Assembly: GCF_017349355.1 (NCBI RefSeq) | Contig: NZ_JAFMPM010000008.1 | Span: forward strand, 310,001 to 374,000 | Length of the DNA stretch: 64,000 bases | Direction of reading: 5' to 3' | DNA from: Thiothrix fructosivorans | GTDB taxonomy: Bacteria > Pseudomonadota > Gammaproteobacteria > Thiotrichales > Thiotrichaceae | Part shown: positions 24,767 to 33,156 of the stretch, piece by piece | Layout of the letters: each line of letters begins with the position of its first letter | Numbering within the stretch: the first letter of the stretch is position 1 | Notes under the pieces: generated by a model | Seen by the model: only the letters and a program-made list of their open reading frames with translations | What the model was told of the DNA's origin: nothing | The model's database searches: none | Program-made: the position numbers and the translations under genes

Positions 24767-25182
24767 GTGGTTTATCTAATTATGGATGGAAATTTATTTT
24801 TAAGTGTTGATGCGAATATTTCGTAATTATGAAAAATTTATTAGTCAGTTTTCAACGGTTAATACCATCGATTTTAGTCGTTCAGCTTTTATCTCCACTA
24901 TTCTTAACTCAGTTATTTGATAATGGATCATTTTGGTCGATAAATTTTTAGAAAGAGCAGGGAGTATATCGAGTGGACTTTTGACTACCACTAAACCCAA
25001 CTATACCATCGGTAAATGAAAATTCGGTTTTTTTAAAATTCATAACTCATTGATAAAAGAGTGATTGTGAAAAATATCGAAACCGAGAACTCAATTGCCG
25101 ATGGTATACTTCAGTGAGTGATTGTTTGGTTTAGAAGTGGCATGTATTTTAATGATGAGTTTTTTACGTCTCTTTGGTTTAA
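24767..25182. other. Intergenic region, A+T rich, no gene seen
   Basis: No credible coding frame was found. The region contains a MITE-like inverted-repeat element (25004-25106). No ops element or CRP-type box was seen, so the downstream genes probably depend on read-through from the tviB promoter. Confidence 0.6.
25004..25106. repeat. MITE-like element flanked by TA
   Basis: Inverted ends TACCATCGG (25004-25012) and CCGATGGTA (25098-25106) are flanked by TA on both sides. The similarity extends imperfectly inward to about 27 bp per arm (CGGTTT at 25025-25030 against AAACCG at 25079-25084). Short length, no coding frame and TA flanks suit a non-autonomous IS630/Tc1-mariner type element. Confidence 0.5.
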
Positions 25183-26697
25183 TTATCTGCTTGTGAATCT
25201 TTTTATTGTGCTAATGAGCAGTGACCTTGTATGTGAGCCAGATAATATAGAGGTTAAAAAAATAATAATAACAAAGAGAATTAGTGTTGGTAGTGAGTGA
25301 AAAAATACGCTATGTTCTTTAAAATTAATGGTTAAAAAAATTGTAAATAATAGTGGAAGTATTATTGGGGTTGTAACATCTTTCAAAAGCCATGACAAAT
25401 GTAAACCTTTTAAATATTTTCTGTGTATAAATCCAATCCAAAATAGAAAATATATAAAATTTGTTATCATCCAAGCATAACCAGTACCTGCTATTCCAAA
25501 TTTATAAGTTAATAAGAATAATAATGGTAATAAAAGTCCTAAGTAAAATAGACTCCCATAAATGTGTAGATCAAGTTTACCCTTTGCATACTGTAGATAA
25601 TACGGAAGACTTGATATTGCTAGAAAGCCATAACCGATTGCATAGGATGTTAAAACTGTAGAACCAATATTTGCAATGTGTCTGTCATGAGTCCAAAGGT
25701 ATAAAATAAAATTTGAGAAAGTGGCTAAGACGATTGCTGTTGATACACTAACTACAGTGATAATTTGCGTTGATTTCCGGTATAAATATATTAGTTCTTT
25801 TTGTTTGTTTTCAGTTTCTAGTCTTACTAAGTTAGGTAATAGAGCAGTACTAATTGGACTGTAAGTCATTACAATAGCGCTAGCTACTAAAACAGATAAA
25901 GTAAAATATCCATATTCTTCTAAAGATAGTAGTCTTGATACGATTAATTTATCTGTCTGTGTGACAACTGTCCAAATGCTACTAGTAAATGCAATACTAA
26001 GAGAAAATTTTAATGTATTTTTAATGGGTGCAATAGATAAACCTATTTTTTCTATTTGAGATTTTTCTAAAATAGGAAGAATTTTACTGGATTTTAACCA
26101 TAAAATACAAAACTCTACTACGGCGATGAGTAGTTGATATTGAAAAAATATTTCAGGTTCTGTGCCATAATGCCAGAAAATTGGAAAAATCCCTAAAAAT
26201 CGTAGAGTTGCGATAAATACATTAAATGATGATAGCCATATTATTTTTTCTGAGCCAGATATAGTGCCACGATACAAACCAGATATCCAACGTAAAGCGA
26301 CAATTATAGCTACAATTTTTAAACAAAAAGCAACTTCATCAGTCGATAGTTTTGTTATATTAAGCCAGTTTTTGGCAAGATAATCAGATATTAAAAATAA
26401 TCCGCTTCCTCCAATAATAGCTATAAATAAGAATATTAAGCTTAAAGCCCGAAATAGTTGACGATACTTAAGAGGGGAATGACCTCCTGCTTTGAAGCTT
26501 GCTGTTTCTCTAGCAATAGTTGGTGTTAAACCTAAATCTAAAAGATTAAACCATGCTTGTAACATAACAAAGAAACCGACTAAACCATAAGCTTCTGCTC
26601 CCATGTATTTTATGTACAGAGGAAGTATTAGGATGCCAATCGCAGTAATATAGATTTGGCTGGCATAGCTAGCAACTATGTTTCTTTTAAGACTCAT
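25183..26697 (-). CDS. Oligosaccharide flippase (Wzx-like, MOP superfamily)
   Basis: The 504-residue protein has about 12-14 membrane segments. Its start MSLKRNIVASYASQIYITAI and the motif LYIKYMGAEAYGLVGFFVML are typical of polysaccharide transporter (PST) family flippases, as is 'LLDLGLTPTIARETA'. It would move the lipid-linked repeat unit to the periplasmic face. It overlaps the acetyltransferase gene by 4 bases and is A+T rich. Confidence 0.92.
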   Translation of the reverse strand: MSLKRNIVASYASQIYITAIGILILPLYIKYMGAEAYGLVGFFVMLQAWFNLLDLGLTPTIARETASFKAGGHSPLKYRQLFRALSLIFLFIAIIGGSGLFLISDYLAKNWLNITKLSTDEVAFCLKIVAIIVALRWISGLYRGTISGSEKIIWLSSFNVFIATLRFLGIFPIFWHYGTEPEIFFQYQLLIAVVEFCILWLKSSKILPILEKSQIEKIGLSIAPIKNTLKFSLSIAFTSSIWTVVTQTDKLIVSRLLSLEEYGYFTLSVLVASAIVMTYSPISTALLPNLVRLETENKQKELIYLYRKSTQIITVVSVSTAIVLATFSNFILYLWTHDRHIANIGSTVLTSYAIGYGFLAISSLPYYLQYAKGKLDLHIYGSLFYLGLLLPLLFLLTYKFGIAGTGYAWMITNFIYFLFWIGFIHRKYLKGLHLSWLLKDVTTPIILPLLFTIFLTINFKEHSVFFHSLPTLILFVIIIFLTSILSGSHTRSLLISTIKRFTSR

Positions 26698-27266
26698 TGT
26701 TTTTGTGGTTTTAATAATTGTTGTTCTAATGTTAATAAGTCTTTTTTTCTTTCTTTGATAAATTTAGCTGGATTTCCCGCATAAATCCCAAAAGCCTTAC
26801 AGCTTTTCGTGACTAAAGATAAAGCCCCAATAGCCACTCCATCCTCTAATCTAACCCCCGGCAATATCACACTTCCACTACCCACAATGACATGCTTACC
26901 TAAATAAACATCAGCATGTTCGACATTAGTGAACTGTTTAGGGACAGCAGGATTAGTCATGAAAGCCCCAGAGTAATCATCACTGCTTGAGTAAATGGCA
27001 ACTCTTGATGATAAGTTACAATAATCATCTAATGCTATCTTTCCCGCACCAATTAGAGACGTGTAAACTGCAATGTGAATATAATTGCCTAGCGTAATTC
27101 CACCTTCTCCAGCAGAAAGTACACAAAAATCATCTATACGACAGTTATTACCTATCTTGATCTTCGCACAATTGTGGAAAGAAGCCTTTTCTGAAATCGT
27201 GACATTGTTGCCAATTTCAGCAAAGCCCATTTGTTCGATAGCATCACGATTAAGTGCAGCCATCAT
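26694..27266 (-). CDS. Hexapeptide acyltransferase, probably for a dTDP-4-amino sugar (VioB-like role)
   Basis: The 190-residue protein is a left-handed beta-helix built of hexapeptide repeats (IGNNVTISEKASFHNCAKIK, 'GGITLGNYIHIAVYTSLIG', 'VIVGSGSVILPGVRLEDGVA', 'GIYAGNPAKFIKERK'). It resembles WbbJ-type O- or N-acetyltransferases. It overlaps the aminotransferase gene by 4 bases, which suggests it acetylates that enzyme's 4-amino product. GGAG precedes the ATG by 5 bases. Confidence 0.82.
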   Translation of the reverse strand: MMAALNRDAIEQMGFAEIGNNVTISEKASFHNCAKIKIGNNCRIDDFCVLSAGEGGITLGNYIHIAVYTSLIGAGKIALDDYCNLSSRVAIYSSSDDYSGAFMTNPAVPKQFTNVEHADVYLGKHVIVGSGSVILPGVRLEDGVAIGALSLVTKSCKAFGIYAGNPAKFIKERKKDLLTLEQQLLKPQKQ

Positions 27267-28378
27267 TTTTCTCCGGCAATAACATTAATAATTCGCTGTT
27301 GCTCATGATGCGAAAGATTTGGATAGATAGGCAAACAAATCACTTGTTGTGCTGCTTTTGAGGCAATGGGTAAATTGTCTGATGTGGCAGAACGTAAGCC
27401 ACGATACATTGGGAACTCTGAAATTAATGGATAAAAGTAACGACGTGCAAAAATATTATGTTCCCGCAATTTTAAATATAGCTCATCACGGTTTAAGGGG
27501 TAAGTATCTTCGACCATGATGGGGAAATAGGCATAATTAGCCGCTTGTTCGCCAGCATCATTAACGCAACGGATTCCCTTAACATTAGCTAAAGCTTCAC
27601 GATAATGTGCATCAATTTCTTGGCGGTGTTTCAAAGCTTCATCAATATGTTGTAACTGTAATAAACCTATAGCCGCATTGAGTTCACTCATTTTGCCATT
27701 AATACCAGGGGCAACAACGGTGACTTCATCAACAAAGCCGAAGTTTTTTAAATGGTCAATACGTTGTTTTGTCTTTGCATCAGGACAAATAATTGCACCA
27801 CCTTCAAAGGTGTTAAAAACCTTAGTGGCATGGAAGCTTAAAACCGATAAATCACCGTGATTCAGTACGCTACCACAATGACATTTCACCCCAAACGCAT
27901 GGGCGGCATCATAGATCACGCGCAAATTATAGTTATCTGCAATTTTCTGAATGGCATCAACATCACAAGGATGTCCATAGACATGCACTGGCATAATCGC
28001 GGTAGTTTGTGGTGTGATAGCCGCTTCAATCTTGCTAGGGTCAAGATTCAGCGTATTAGGGTCAATATCAGCAAATACAGGCTTAATACCGTTCCACAGC
28101 AGTGAATGCGCTGTTGCCACAAACGAATACGGCGTAGTAATTACTTCACCCGTAATACGCAGGGCTTGCAAGGCAGTGACCAATGCAAGCGTACCGTTGG
28201 CAAATAAAGCAATGTGTTCAACACCTAAATACTCGCATAATGCCTTCTCTAATTGTTGATGAAAAGGACCACCATTAGTAAGTATTTTGTTATCCCAAAT
28301 CTTTTCAAAATAGGGGATTAGTTCTTCTAGGGGCGGTAAATAGGGCTGCGTAACATAGATGGGTTTATCATTATTCAT
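27263..28378 (-). CDS. DegT-family sugar aminotransferase, VioA-like
   Basis: The protein begins MNNDKPIYVTQPYLPPLEEL and shows NGGPFHQQLEKALCEYLGV, 'TTPYSFVATAHSLLWNG', 'YDAAHAFGVKCHCGS' and the PLP lysine region LSFHATKVFNTFEGGA. VioA and related enzymes aminate dTDP-4-keto-6-deoxyglucose to dTDP-4-amino-4,6-dideoxyglucose. The neighbours rfbA and rfbB make that keto sugar and no rfbC or rfbD is present, supporting this role over rhamnose synthesis. The frame runs on to 28435, but the ATG at 28378 has GGA upstream and does not overlap rfbB. Confidence 0.87.
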   Translation of the reverse strand: MNNDKPIYVTQPYLPPLEELIPYFEKIWDNKILTNGGPFHQQLEKALCEYLGVEHIALFANGTLALVTALQALRITGEVITTPYSFVATAHSLLWNGIKPVFADIDPNTLNLDPSKIEAAITPQTTAIMPVHVYGHPCDVDAIQKIADNYNLRVIYDAAHAFGVKCHCGSVLNHGDLSVLSFHATKVFNTFEGGAIICPDAKTKQRIDHLKNFGFVDEVTVVAPGINGKMSELNAAIGLLQLQHIDEALKHRQEIDAHYREALANVKGIRCVNDAGEQAANYAYFPIMVEDTYPLNRDELYLKLREHNIFARRYFYPLISEFPMYRGLRSATSDNLPIASKAAQQVICLPIYPNLSHHEQQRIINVIAGEK

Positions 28379-28398
28379 AATTGAATTCCGTTTATTGT

Positions 28399-29454
28399 TT
28401 AGTGAGATCCAAACAGTTCGACACCGCCACGCCAAAAAGCTGCACCATTCAGATACCAGTCTAAGGTTTTGTTTAAGCCGGATGTGAAGGTTTCTTGTGG
28501 CTGATACCCAAGATCATGACAAATCTTGCTGTTATCAATCGCATAACGCCGATCATGCCCCGGTCTATCCGTCACATAAGTAATATGCTGCTGATGCGGC
28601 ACATTCGACGATTCAGGGAAACGTTCATCCAACAACTCACACAGGGCATGAATCAGGTTGATATTCGTCTGTTCATTATTTCCGCCAATATTATAGGTTT
28701 CACCAATCCGCCCTTTACGAATAATCAGATCAATTCCACGATTATGGTCATCCACATACAACCAGTCACGCACCTGCAAACCATCGCCATAAATCGGCAC
28801 AGCCTGACCCTGCAATAAACGTGAAATCGCCAGTGGAATCAACTTTTCGGGGTATTGATAAGGCCCGTAATTATTAGAGCAGTTGCTAGTGGTCGTTTGT
28901 AACCCATAAGTATGCTGATACGCCCGCACAATATGATCCGAAGCCGCTTTACTTGCTGCATACGGCGAATTCGGTGCATACGGCGTGGTTTCCGTAAACG
29001 CAGGGTCAGTAGGGGAGAGCGTCCCATACACCTCATCCGTTGATACATGATGAAAACGGTGTGCAAACCCCGGCTTTTCATCCAACCACACCGTTTTAGC
29101 CGCTTTCAGCAAACTGTGTGTACCATCAATATTGGTTTTCAAGAAAGCATCCGGCCCGTAAATCGAACGGTCAACGTGTGACTCCGCCGCAAAATGCACG
29201 ATGGTATCAATGATTTCCTCGCGCAACAGTGTTGTCACCAATGCCTGATCCAGAATATCACCCTGCACAAAACGGAAATTACTTTTCCCTTCATGCGCTT
29301 GCAGGTTTTCACGCCGCCCCGCATACGTCAGCATATCCAACACCACGATATGCGCATCAGGGTATTGTTCAAGCCAATAATGCACAAAGTTAGTGCCAAT
29401 GAAGCCAGCCCCACCTGTGACGAGTAAGCGTTGAGGATTGTGTGTTGTTGTCAT
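28399..29454 (-). CDS. rfbB: dTDP-glucose 4,6-dehydratase
   Basis: The SDR enzyme has the NAD-binding [20 protein letters not shown], '[12 protein letters not shown]', 'TDEVYGTL' and the catalytic '[17 protein letters not shown]', plus '[18 protein letters not shown]'. These are diagnostic of RfbB/RmlB. It converts dTDP-glucose to dTDP-4-keto-6-deoxyglucose. The 351-residue length is normal. It overlaps rfbA by 4 bases. Confidence 0.95.
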   Translation of the reverse strand: MTTTHNPQRLLVTGGAGFIGTNFVHYWLEQYPDAHIVVLDMLTYAGRRENLQAHEGKSNFRFVQGDILDQALVTTLLREEIIDTIVHFAAESHVDRSIYGPDAFLKTNIDGTHSLLKAAKTVWLDEKPGFAHRFHHVSTDEVYGTLSPTDPAFTETTPYAPNSPYAASKAASDHIVRAYQHTYGLQTTTSNCSNNYGPYQYPEKLIPLAISRLLQGQAVPIYGDGLQVRDWLYVDDHNRGIDLIIRKGRIGETYNIGGNNEQTNINLIHALCELLDERFPESSNVPHQQHITYVTDRPGHDRRYAIDNSKICHDLGYQPQETFTSGLNKTLDWYLNGAAFWRGGVELFGSH

Positions 29455-30332
29455 GCGTGAAGTAATCCTGTCAGATAATCGCCATAACCGCTTTTCTTCA
29501 GCGGCTCAGCCAATCTAAGTAACTGTTCTTGGTCAATAAAGCCCATCCGCCACGCGATTTCCTCCGGGCAAGCAATCTTCAACCCTTGCCGCTCTTCAAT
29601 CACCCGAATGTAGTTAGAAGCATCCAGCAATGACGCATGTGTACCCGTATCCAGCCACGCAGTGCCACGTTTGAGCATTTCGACCTGCAATTGACCCGCT
29701 TCCAAATACATCTGATTCAGGGTGGTGATCTCTAACTCGCCACGCGGGGAAGGACGTACTTCACGCGCCATATCCACCACTTGGTTATCATAGAAATACA
29801 GCCCAGTCACCGCATAGTTTGAACGTGGTTTAACCGGCTTTTCTTCAATACTGAGGGCTTTGCCGTGCGCATCGAAATCGACGACACCGTAGCGTTCCGG
29901 GTCTTTAACATAATAGGCAAACACGGTTGCACCGTTTTGTTGCTGTGCAACGCTTTGCAGACGCTGTGACAGCCCTTCGCCGTAATAAATATTATCACCC
30001 AAAATCAAAGTGGCAGGTGAGTTACCTACAAAGTCAGCTCCGATCAAGAAAGCCTGCGCCAATCCTTCTGGCTTTGGCTGTACCGCATATTCAATATTCA
30101 AACCCCACTGCGAACCATCGGCTAACAATTGCTGGAACTGAGTGGAGTCTTCTGGCGTGGTGATGATCAAAATATCCCGAATGCCTGATAACATTAGTAC
30201 CGTTAACGGATAGTAGATCATCGGTTTATCATAGATCGGCATCAACTGCTTGCTGACTGCTTTGGTAAGCGGATATAAACGCGAACCGCTGCCACCAGCG
30301 AGAATAATGCCCTTACGATGCTTGGGTTTCAT
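29451..30332 (-). CDS. rfbA: Glucose-1-phosphate thymidylyltransferase
   Basis: The protein shows [20 protein letters not shown], '[17 protein letters not shown]', '[10 protein letters not shown]' and '[20 protein letters not shown]', all signatures of RmlA/RfbA. It makes dTDP-glucose for the next enzyme, RfbB. The ATG at 30332 was chosen because it shares one base with the stop of the epimerase gene (TGATG); the frame stays open to 30356. Confidence 0.95.
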   Translation of the reverse strand: MKPKHRKGIILAGGSGSRLYPLTKAVSKQLMPIYDKPMIYYPLTVLMLSGIRDILIITTPEDSTQFQQLLADGSQWGLNIEYAVQPKPEGLAQAFLIGADFVGNSPATLILGDNIYYGEGLSQRLQSVAQQQNGATVFAYYVKDPERYGVVDFDAHGKALSIEEKPVKPRSNYAVTGLYFYDNQVVDMAREVRPSPRGELEITTLNQMYLEAGQLQVEMLKRGTAWLDTGTHASLLDASNYIRVIEERQGLKIACPEEIAWRMGFIDQEQLLRLAEPLKKSGYGDYLTGLLHA

Positions 30333-31360
30333 CAGTGTTTCTGACCTAAATACCATTGCATAGCTACTGCTAAACCTTCACCAATACGATGACTGGGGGA
30401 GTAGCCCAACAGCCGTGCAGACTTACCGACATCTGCCAGTGAGTGTCTTACATCCCCCGCCCGAAAATCCCGATAGGTCGGCTCAAACTCCTGTAAATGT
30501 GCAAACCGTGGCAACAAATTCTCATGCAAATGCCAGAACAATTCATTCAGCGTGGTGCGATCACCCACTGCCACGTTATACACCTGATTCGTTGCATCAG
30601 TGTTTTCCGTAGTTGCCGCCAGTAAATTCGCCTGTACCGCATTGTCGATATAACAAAAATCGCGGCTGGTTTCGCCATCCCCATTAATATACACTGGCTC
30701 ATCTTTGATTATGCTGGCAATCCACTTCGGAATCACCGCCGCATACGCCCCATTCGGGTCTTGGCGCTTGCCAAAGATATTGAAGTACCGCAACCCAATC
30801 GTATTAAATCCATACGCCCGCGCAAATACATCCGCATACAACTCATTCACATATTTGGTGACCGCATACGGCGATAACGGCTTACCAATGTTTTCCTCAA
30901 TCTTAGGCAGGGCAGGGTGATCCCCATACGTAGAGCTAGAAGCCGCATACACAAACCGTTTCACCTGTGCATCCCGTGCCGCCACCAACATATTTAAAAA
31001 GCCATCAATATTAGTGCCATTCGTGGTAATCGGGTCTTCCAATGAACGCGGCACACTACCTAACGCCGCTTGGTGCAATACATAGTCCACACCCTCACAC
31101 GCCGTTTGGCAATCATTCAATTGGCGAATATCCCCGCGTATAAACCGGAAGTTTGCCCACTGCTCACCACTGACAAGGCTTTGCACTTCATCCAAATTAT
31201 GCTGATGCCCAGTCGCAAAGTTATCTAAGCCCACCACCCGCTGATTAAGCTTCAGCAAAGTCTCCAGCAAGTTAGAGCCAATAAACCCCGCAACACCCGT
31301 AACCAACCAAGTCTTAGGCTGTGAGGGCAGGGTAGCAAGTAAAGTTTCGTAAGCAGTCAT
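30332..31360 (-). CDS. UDP-N-acetylglucosamine 4-epimerase, WbpP/TviC-like
   Basis: The 342-residue SDR enzyme has [20 protein letters not shown], '[21 protein letters not shown]', the catalytic '[18 protein letters not shown]' and '[19 protein letters not shown]'. 'GSVPRS' and the N-terminal extension are typical of WbpP and TviC, which interconvert UDP-GlcNAc/GlcNAcA and UDP-GalNAc/GalNAcA. It follows the TviB-type dehydrogenase by 3 bases. The pair should yield UDP-GalNAcA. Confidence 0.92.
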   Translation of the reverse strand: MTAYETLLATLPSQPKTWLVTGVAGFIGSNLLETLLKLNQRVVGLDNFATGHQHNLDEVQSLVSGEQWANFRFIRGDIRQLNDCQTACEGVDYVLHQAALGSVPRSLEDPITTNGTNIDGFLNMLVAARDAQVKRFVYAASSSTYGDHPALPKIEENIGKPLSPYAVTKYVNELYADVFARAYGFNTIGLRYFNIFGKRQDPNGAYAAVIPKWIASIIKDEPVYINGDGETSRDFCYIDNAVQANLLAATTENTDATNQVYNVAVGDRTTLNELFWHLHENLLPRFAHLQEFEPTYRDFRAGDVRHSLADVGKSARLLGYSPSHRIGEGLAVAMQWYLGQKH

Positions 31361-31363
31361 AAG

Positions 31364-32641
31364 TTATAATCTCAAATCTGAAGCATCGGCAGGGAACACA
31401 TATTTCAGGTCATATAGCACATGCATGTTTTTCCCTAAACCACGAATACCATCTATACCCATTTCCTTAAACTGCTGATGCCCAACTGCTAAAATAATCG
31501 CATCATAAGCTCCTTGTCGTGGCTCAAGTACTGGCGTGATCTGGTATTCATGTTGTGCCTCTTCCACCGATACCCATGGGTCATACACATCGGCTTCAAT
31601 GCCGTACTCACACAATTCTTTCAGGATGTCGACCACACGGGTATTGCGTAAATCCGGGCAGTTCTCCTTAAAGGTCAAACCCATCACCAGCACTTTCGCG
31701 CCTTCCACCTGAATACGCTGCTTCAACATCGCCTTGATCAATTGCGACACCACATAAGCACCCATGCCGTCATTAATACGCCGCCCAGCCAGAATCACTT
31801 CCGGGTGATAACCCAATGATTGCGCCTTGTGGGTCAGGTAATACGGGTCAACCCCAATGCAATGCCCACCGACCAAACCGGGGCGGAAGGGCAAAAAGTT
31901 CCATTTTGTACCCGCCGCTAACAATACCGATTCCGTATCAATACCCATGCGGTTAAAAATCACTGCCAACTCATTGATCAAGGCAATATTCAAATCGCGC
32001 TGAGTGTTTTCAATGACTTTGGCAGCTTCTGCAACTTTGATGCTGGTGGCTTTATGCGTGCCTGCGGTGATAATGCGTTGATACAGCGCATCCACAAAAT
32101 CAGCCACGTCAGGGGTAGAACCAGAAGTCACCTTCTTAATGGTAGGAAGGCGATGTTCTTTGTCACCGGGGTTAATCCGCTCCGGTGAATAGCCAGCAAA
32201 GAAATCCACGTTAAACGTCAGCCCAGAAACACGCTCAATCACTGGAATGCAATCTTCTTCGGTCGCACCGGGGTAAACCGTGGACTCATAGACCACGACA
32301 TCACCACGCTTGATAATTTTACCAATACTCTCACTCGCTTTAATTAATGGGGTGAGATCAGGACGCTTATGGTCATCTATCGGGGTTGGCACAGTAACAA
32401 TAAAAACATTTGCATCGCGCAGGTCTTCTAAATGGTCGGTGTAACTTAGGTGTTGTGCATCCTGCAATTCTTCCGATGTCGTTTCTAGTGTATGGTCATT
32501 ACCACTTTTCAGTTCTTCAATGCGTGCTTTGTTAATATCAAAGCCGATGGTGGGAAGGTGTTTGCCAAATTCGACTGCTAATGGCAAACCGACATAGCCC
32601 AAGCCGATGATGGCTAGCGTTGATTGTTCAAGTGTTTTCAT
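31364..32641 (-). CDS. Nucleotide-sugar dehydrogenase, TviB/WbpO-like
   Basis: The 425-residue enzyme has an N-terminal Rossmann motif ([20 protein letters not shown]), '[13 protein letters not shown]', '[17 protein letters not shown]' and the catalytic cysteine in [17 protein letters not shown]. These fit the TviB/WbpO branch that oxidises UDP-GlcNAc or UDP-GalNAc at C6. It is the first gene of the long operon running down to the glycosyltransferase at 14625. GGGG lies 6 bases before the ATG. Its leader has an ops element and a CRP-type promoter. Confidence 0.93.
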   Translation of the reverse strand: MKTLEQSTLAIIGLGYVGLPLAVEFGKHLPTIGFDINKARIEELKSGNDHTLETTSEELQDAQHLSYTDHLEDLRDANVFIVTVPTPIDDHKRPDLTPLIKASESIGKIIKRGDVVVYESTVYPGATEEDCIPVIERVSGLTFNVDFFAGYSPERINPGDKEHRLPTIKKVTSGSTPDVADFVDALYQRIITAGTHKATSIKVAEAAKVIENTQRDLNIALINELAVIFNRMGIDTESVLLAAGTKWNFLPFRPGLVGGHCIGVDPYYLTHKAQSLGYHPEVILAGRRINDGMGAYVVSQLIKAMLKQRIQVEGAKVLVMGLTFKENCPDLRNTRVVDILKELCEYGIEADVYDPWVSVEEAQHEYQITPVLEPRQGAYDAIILAVGHQQFKEMGIDGIRGLGKNMHVLYDLKYVFPADASDLRL

Positions 32642-32711
32642 GAATGCCCCAGAGAAAGAGGTAATGGTTTATATATGATTTTAACTATGCATTTAAGTCA
32701 AAAAAGCTAGG

Positions 32712-32723
32712 TACGCTACCGCC
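32712..32723 (-). promoter_or_regulatory. RfaH recruitment element (ops) in the tviB operon leader
   Basis: The minus strand reads GGCGGTAGCGTA followed by CCTAGCTTTTTT, close to the E. coli arrangement in which ops is followed by a T run. It lies 71 bases before the tviB start codon and downstream of the predicted transcript start near 32771. Confidence 0.75.
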
Positions 32724-32777
32724 CTACCTTGTATTGCCCGGTATGGCTTCGATGTGGTGTCCCCATTGATGAGCGCG

Positions 32778-32820
32778 AGCTTAACGGCAAAACCGATCAA
32801 CGGTTGTGATGCCTATCACA
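32778..32820 (-). promoter_or_regulatory. CRP-type class II promoter of the tviB operon (site S5)
   Basis: TGTGATGCCTATCACA at 32805-32820 is a perfect palindrome and differs from site S2 at one base. TAAGCT (32778-32783, minus strand) lies at the class II spacing and resembles the TAAGAT of site S3. The predicted leader is 130 bases. Confidence 0.65.
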
Positions 32821-32869
32821 CTTTACAAAAAAACCTGATAAAACTTGGTTAAGATGTATGCGTTTTGGA

Positions 32870-32881
32870 TACGCTACCGCC
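32870..32881 (-). promoter_or_regulatory. Second ops-like element upstream of the tviB promoter
   Basis: GGCGGTAGCGTA on the minus strand is repeated here, with 22 bp around it nearly identical to 32712-32733 (one difference). It would be transcribed only from a promoter further upstream, for which TATACT at 32950-32955 is a candidate -10. Confidence 0.55.
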
Positions 32882-33082
32882 CTGCCTTGTATCTAATCAG
32901 CATCAGTTATCGTTAGTGTGTTATGACTTAAATCTAGTCTGTTAAGTGCAGTATATCGGAAAAACTATACCATTTGTCTGTTAACTGCCTAATGCAAAGC
33001 ATGAATATTTTTATCCACGCTCAACTATCATTCGACTTATCCGCCCGACAGCCCAAAATTACTACAAAACTAGTCGCCTGTA

Positions 33083-33125
33083 TGTGACGTATCTCACACC
33101 AAAAAATACATTTATGCCATAAAAT
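33083..33125 (+). promoter_or_regulatory. CRP-type class II promoter of the LRR/Ig-like protein (site S6)
   Basis: TGTGACGTATCTCACA at 33083-33098 is a perfect TGTGA-N6-TCACA palindrome. TAAAAT (33120-33125) gives a predicted start near 33132, so the palindrome centre is at -41.5 and the leader is 25 bases. Confidence 0.75.
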
Positions 33126-33156
33126 AAATGAATAGTTTGTTTTGAGGCATCATGTC

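Larger units (their letters stand above)
32642..33156. other. Divergent intergenic region rich in regulatory signals
   Basis: The 515 bases between the tviB operon (leftward) and the LRR protein (rightward) hold no gene. They contain two ops-like elements (32712-32723 and 32870-32881), two perfect CRP-type palindromes (32805-32820 and 33083-33098), and a TATACT hexamer (32950-32955, minus strand) that may belong to a further upstream promoter. Confidence 0.7.
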
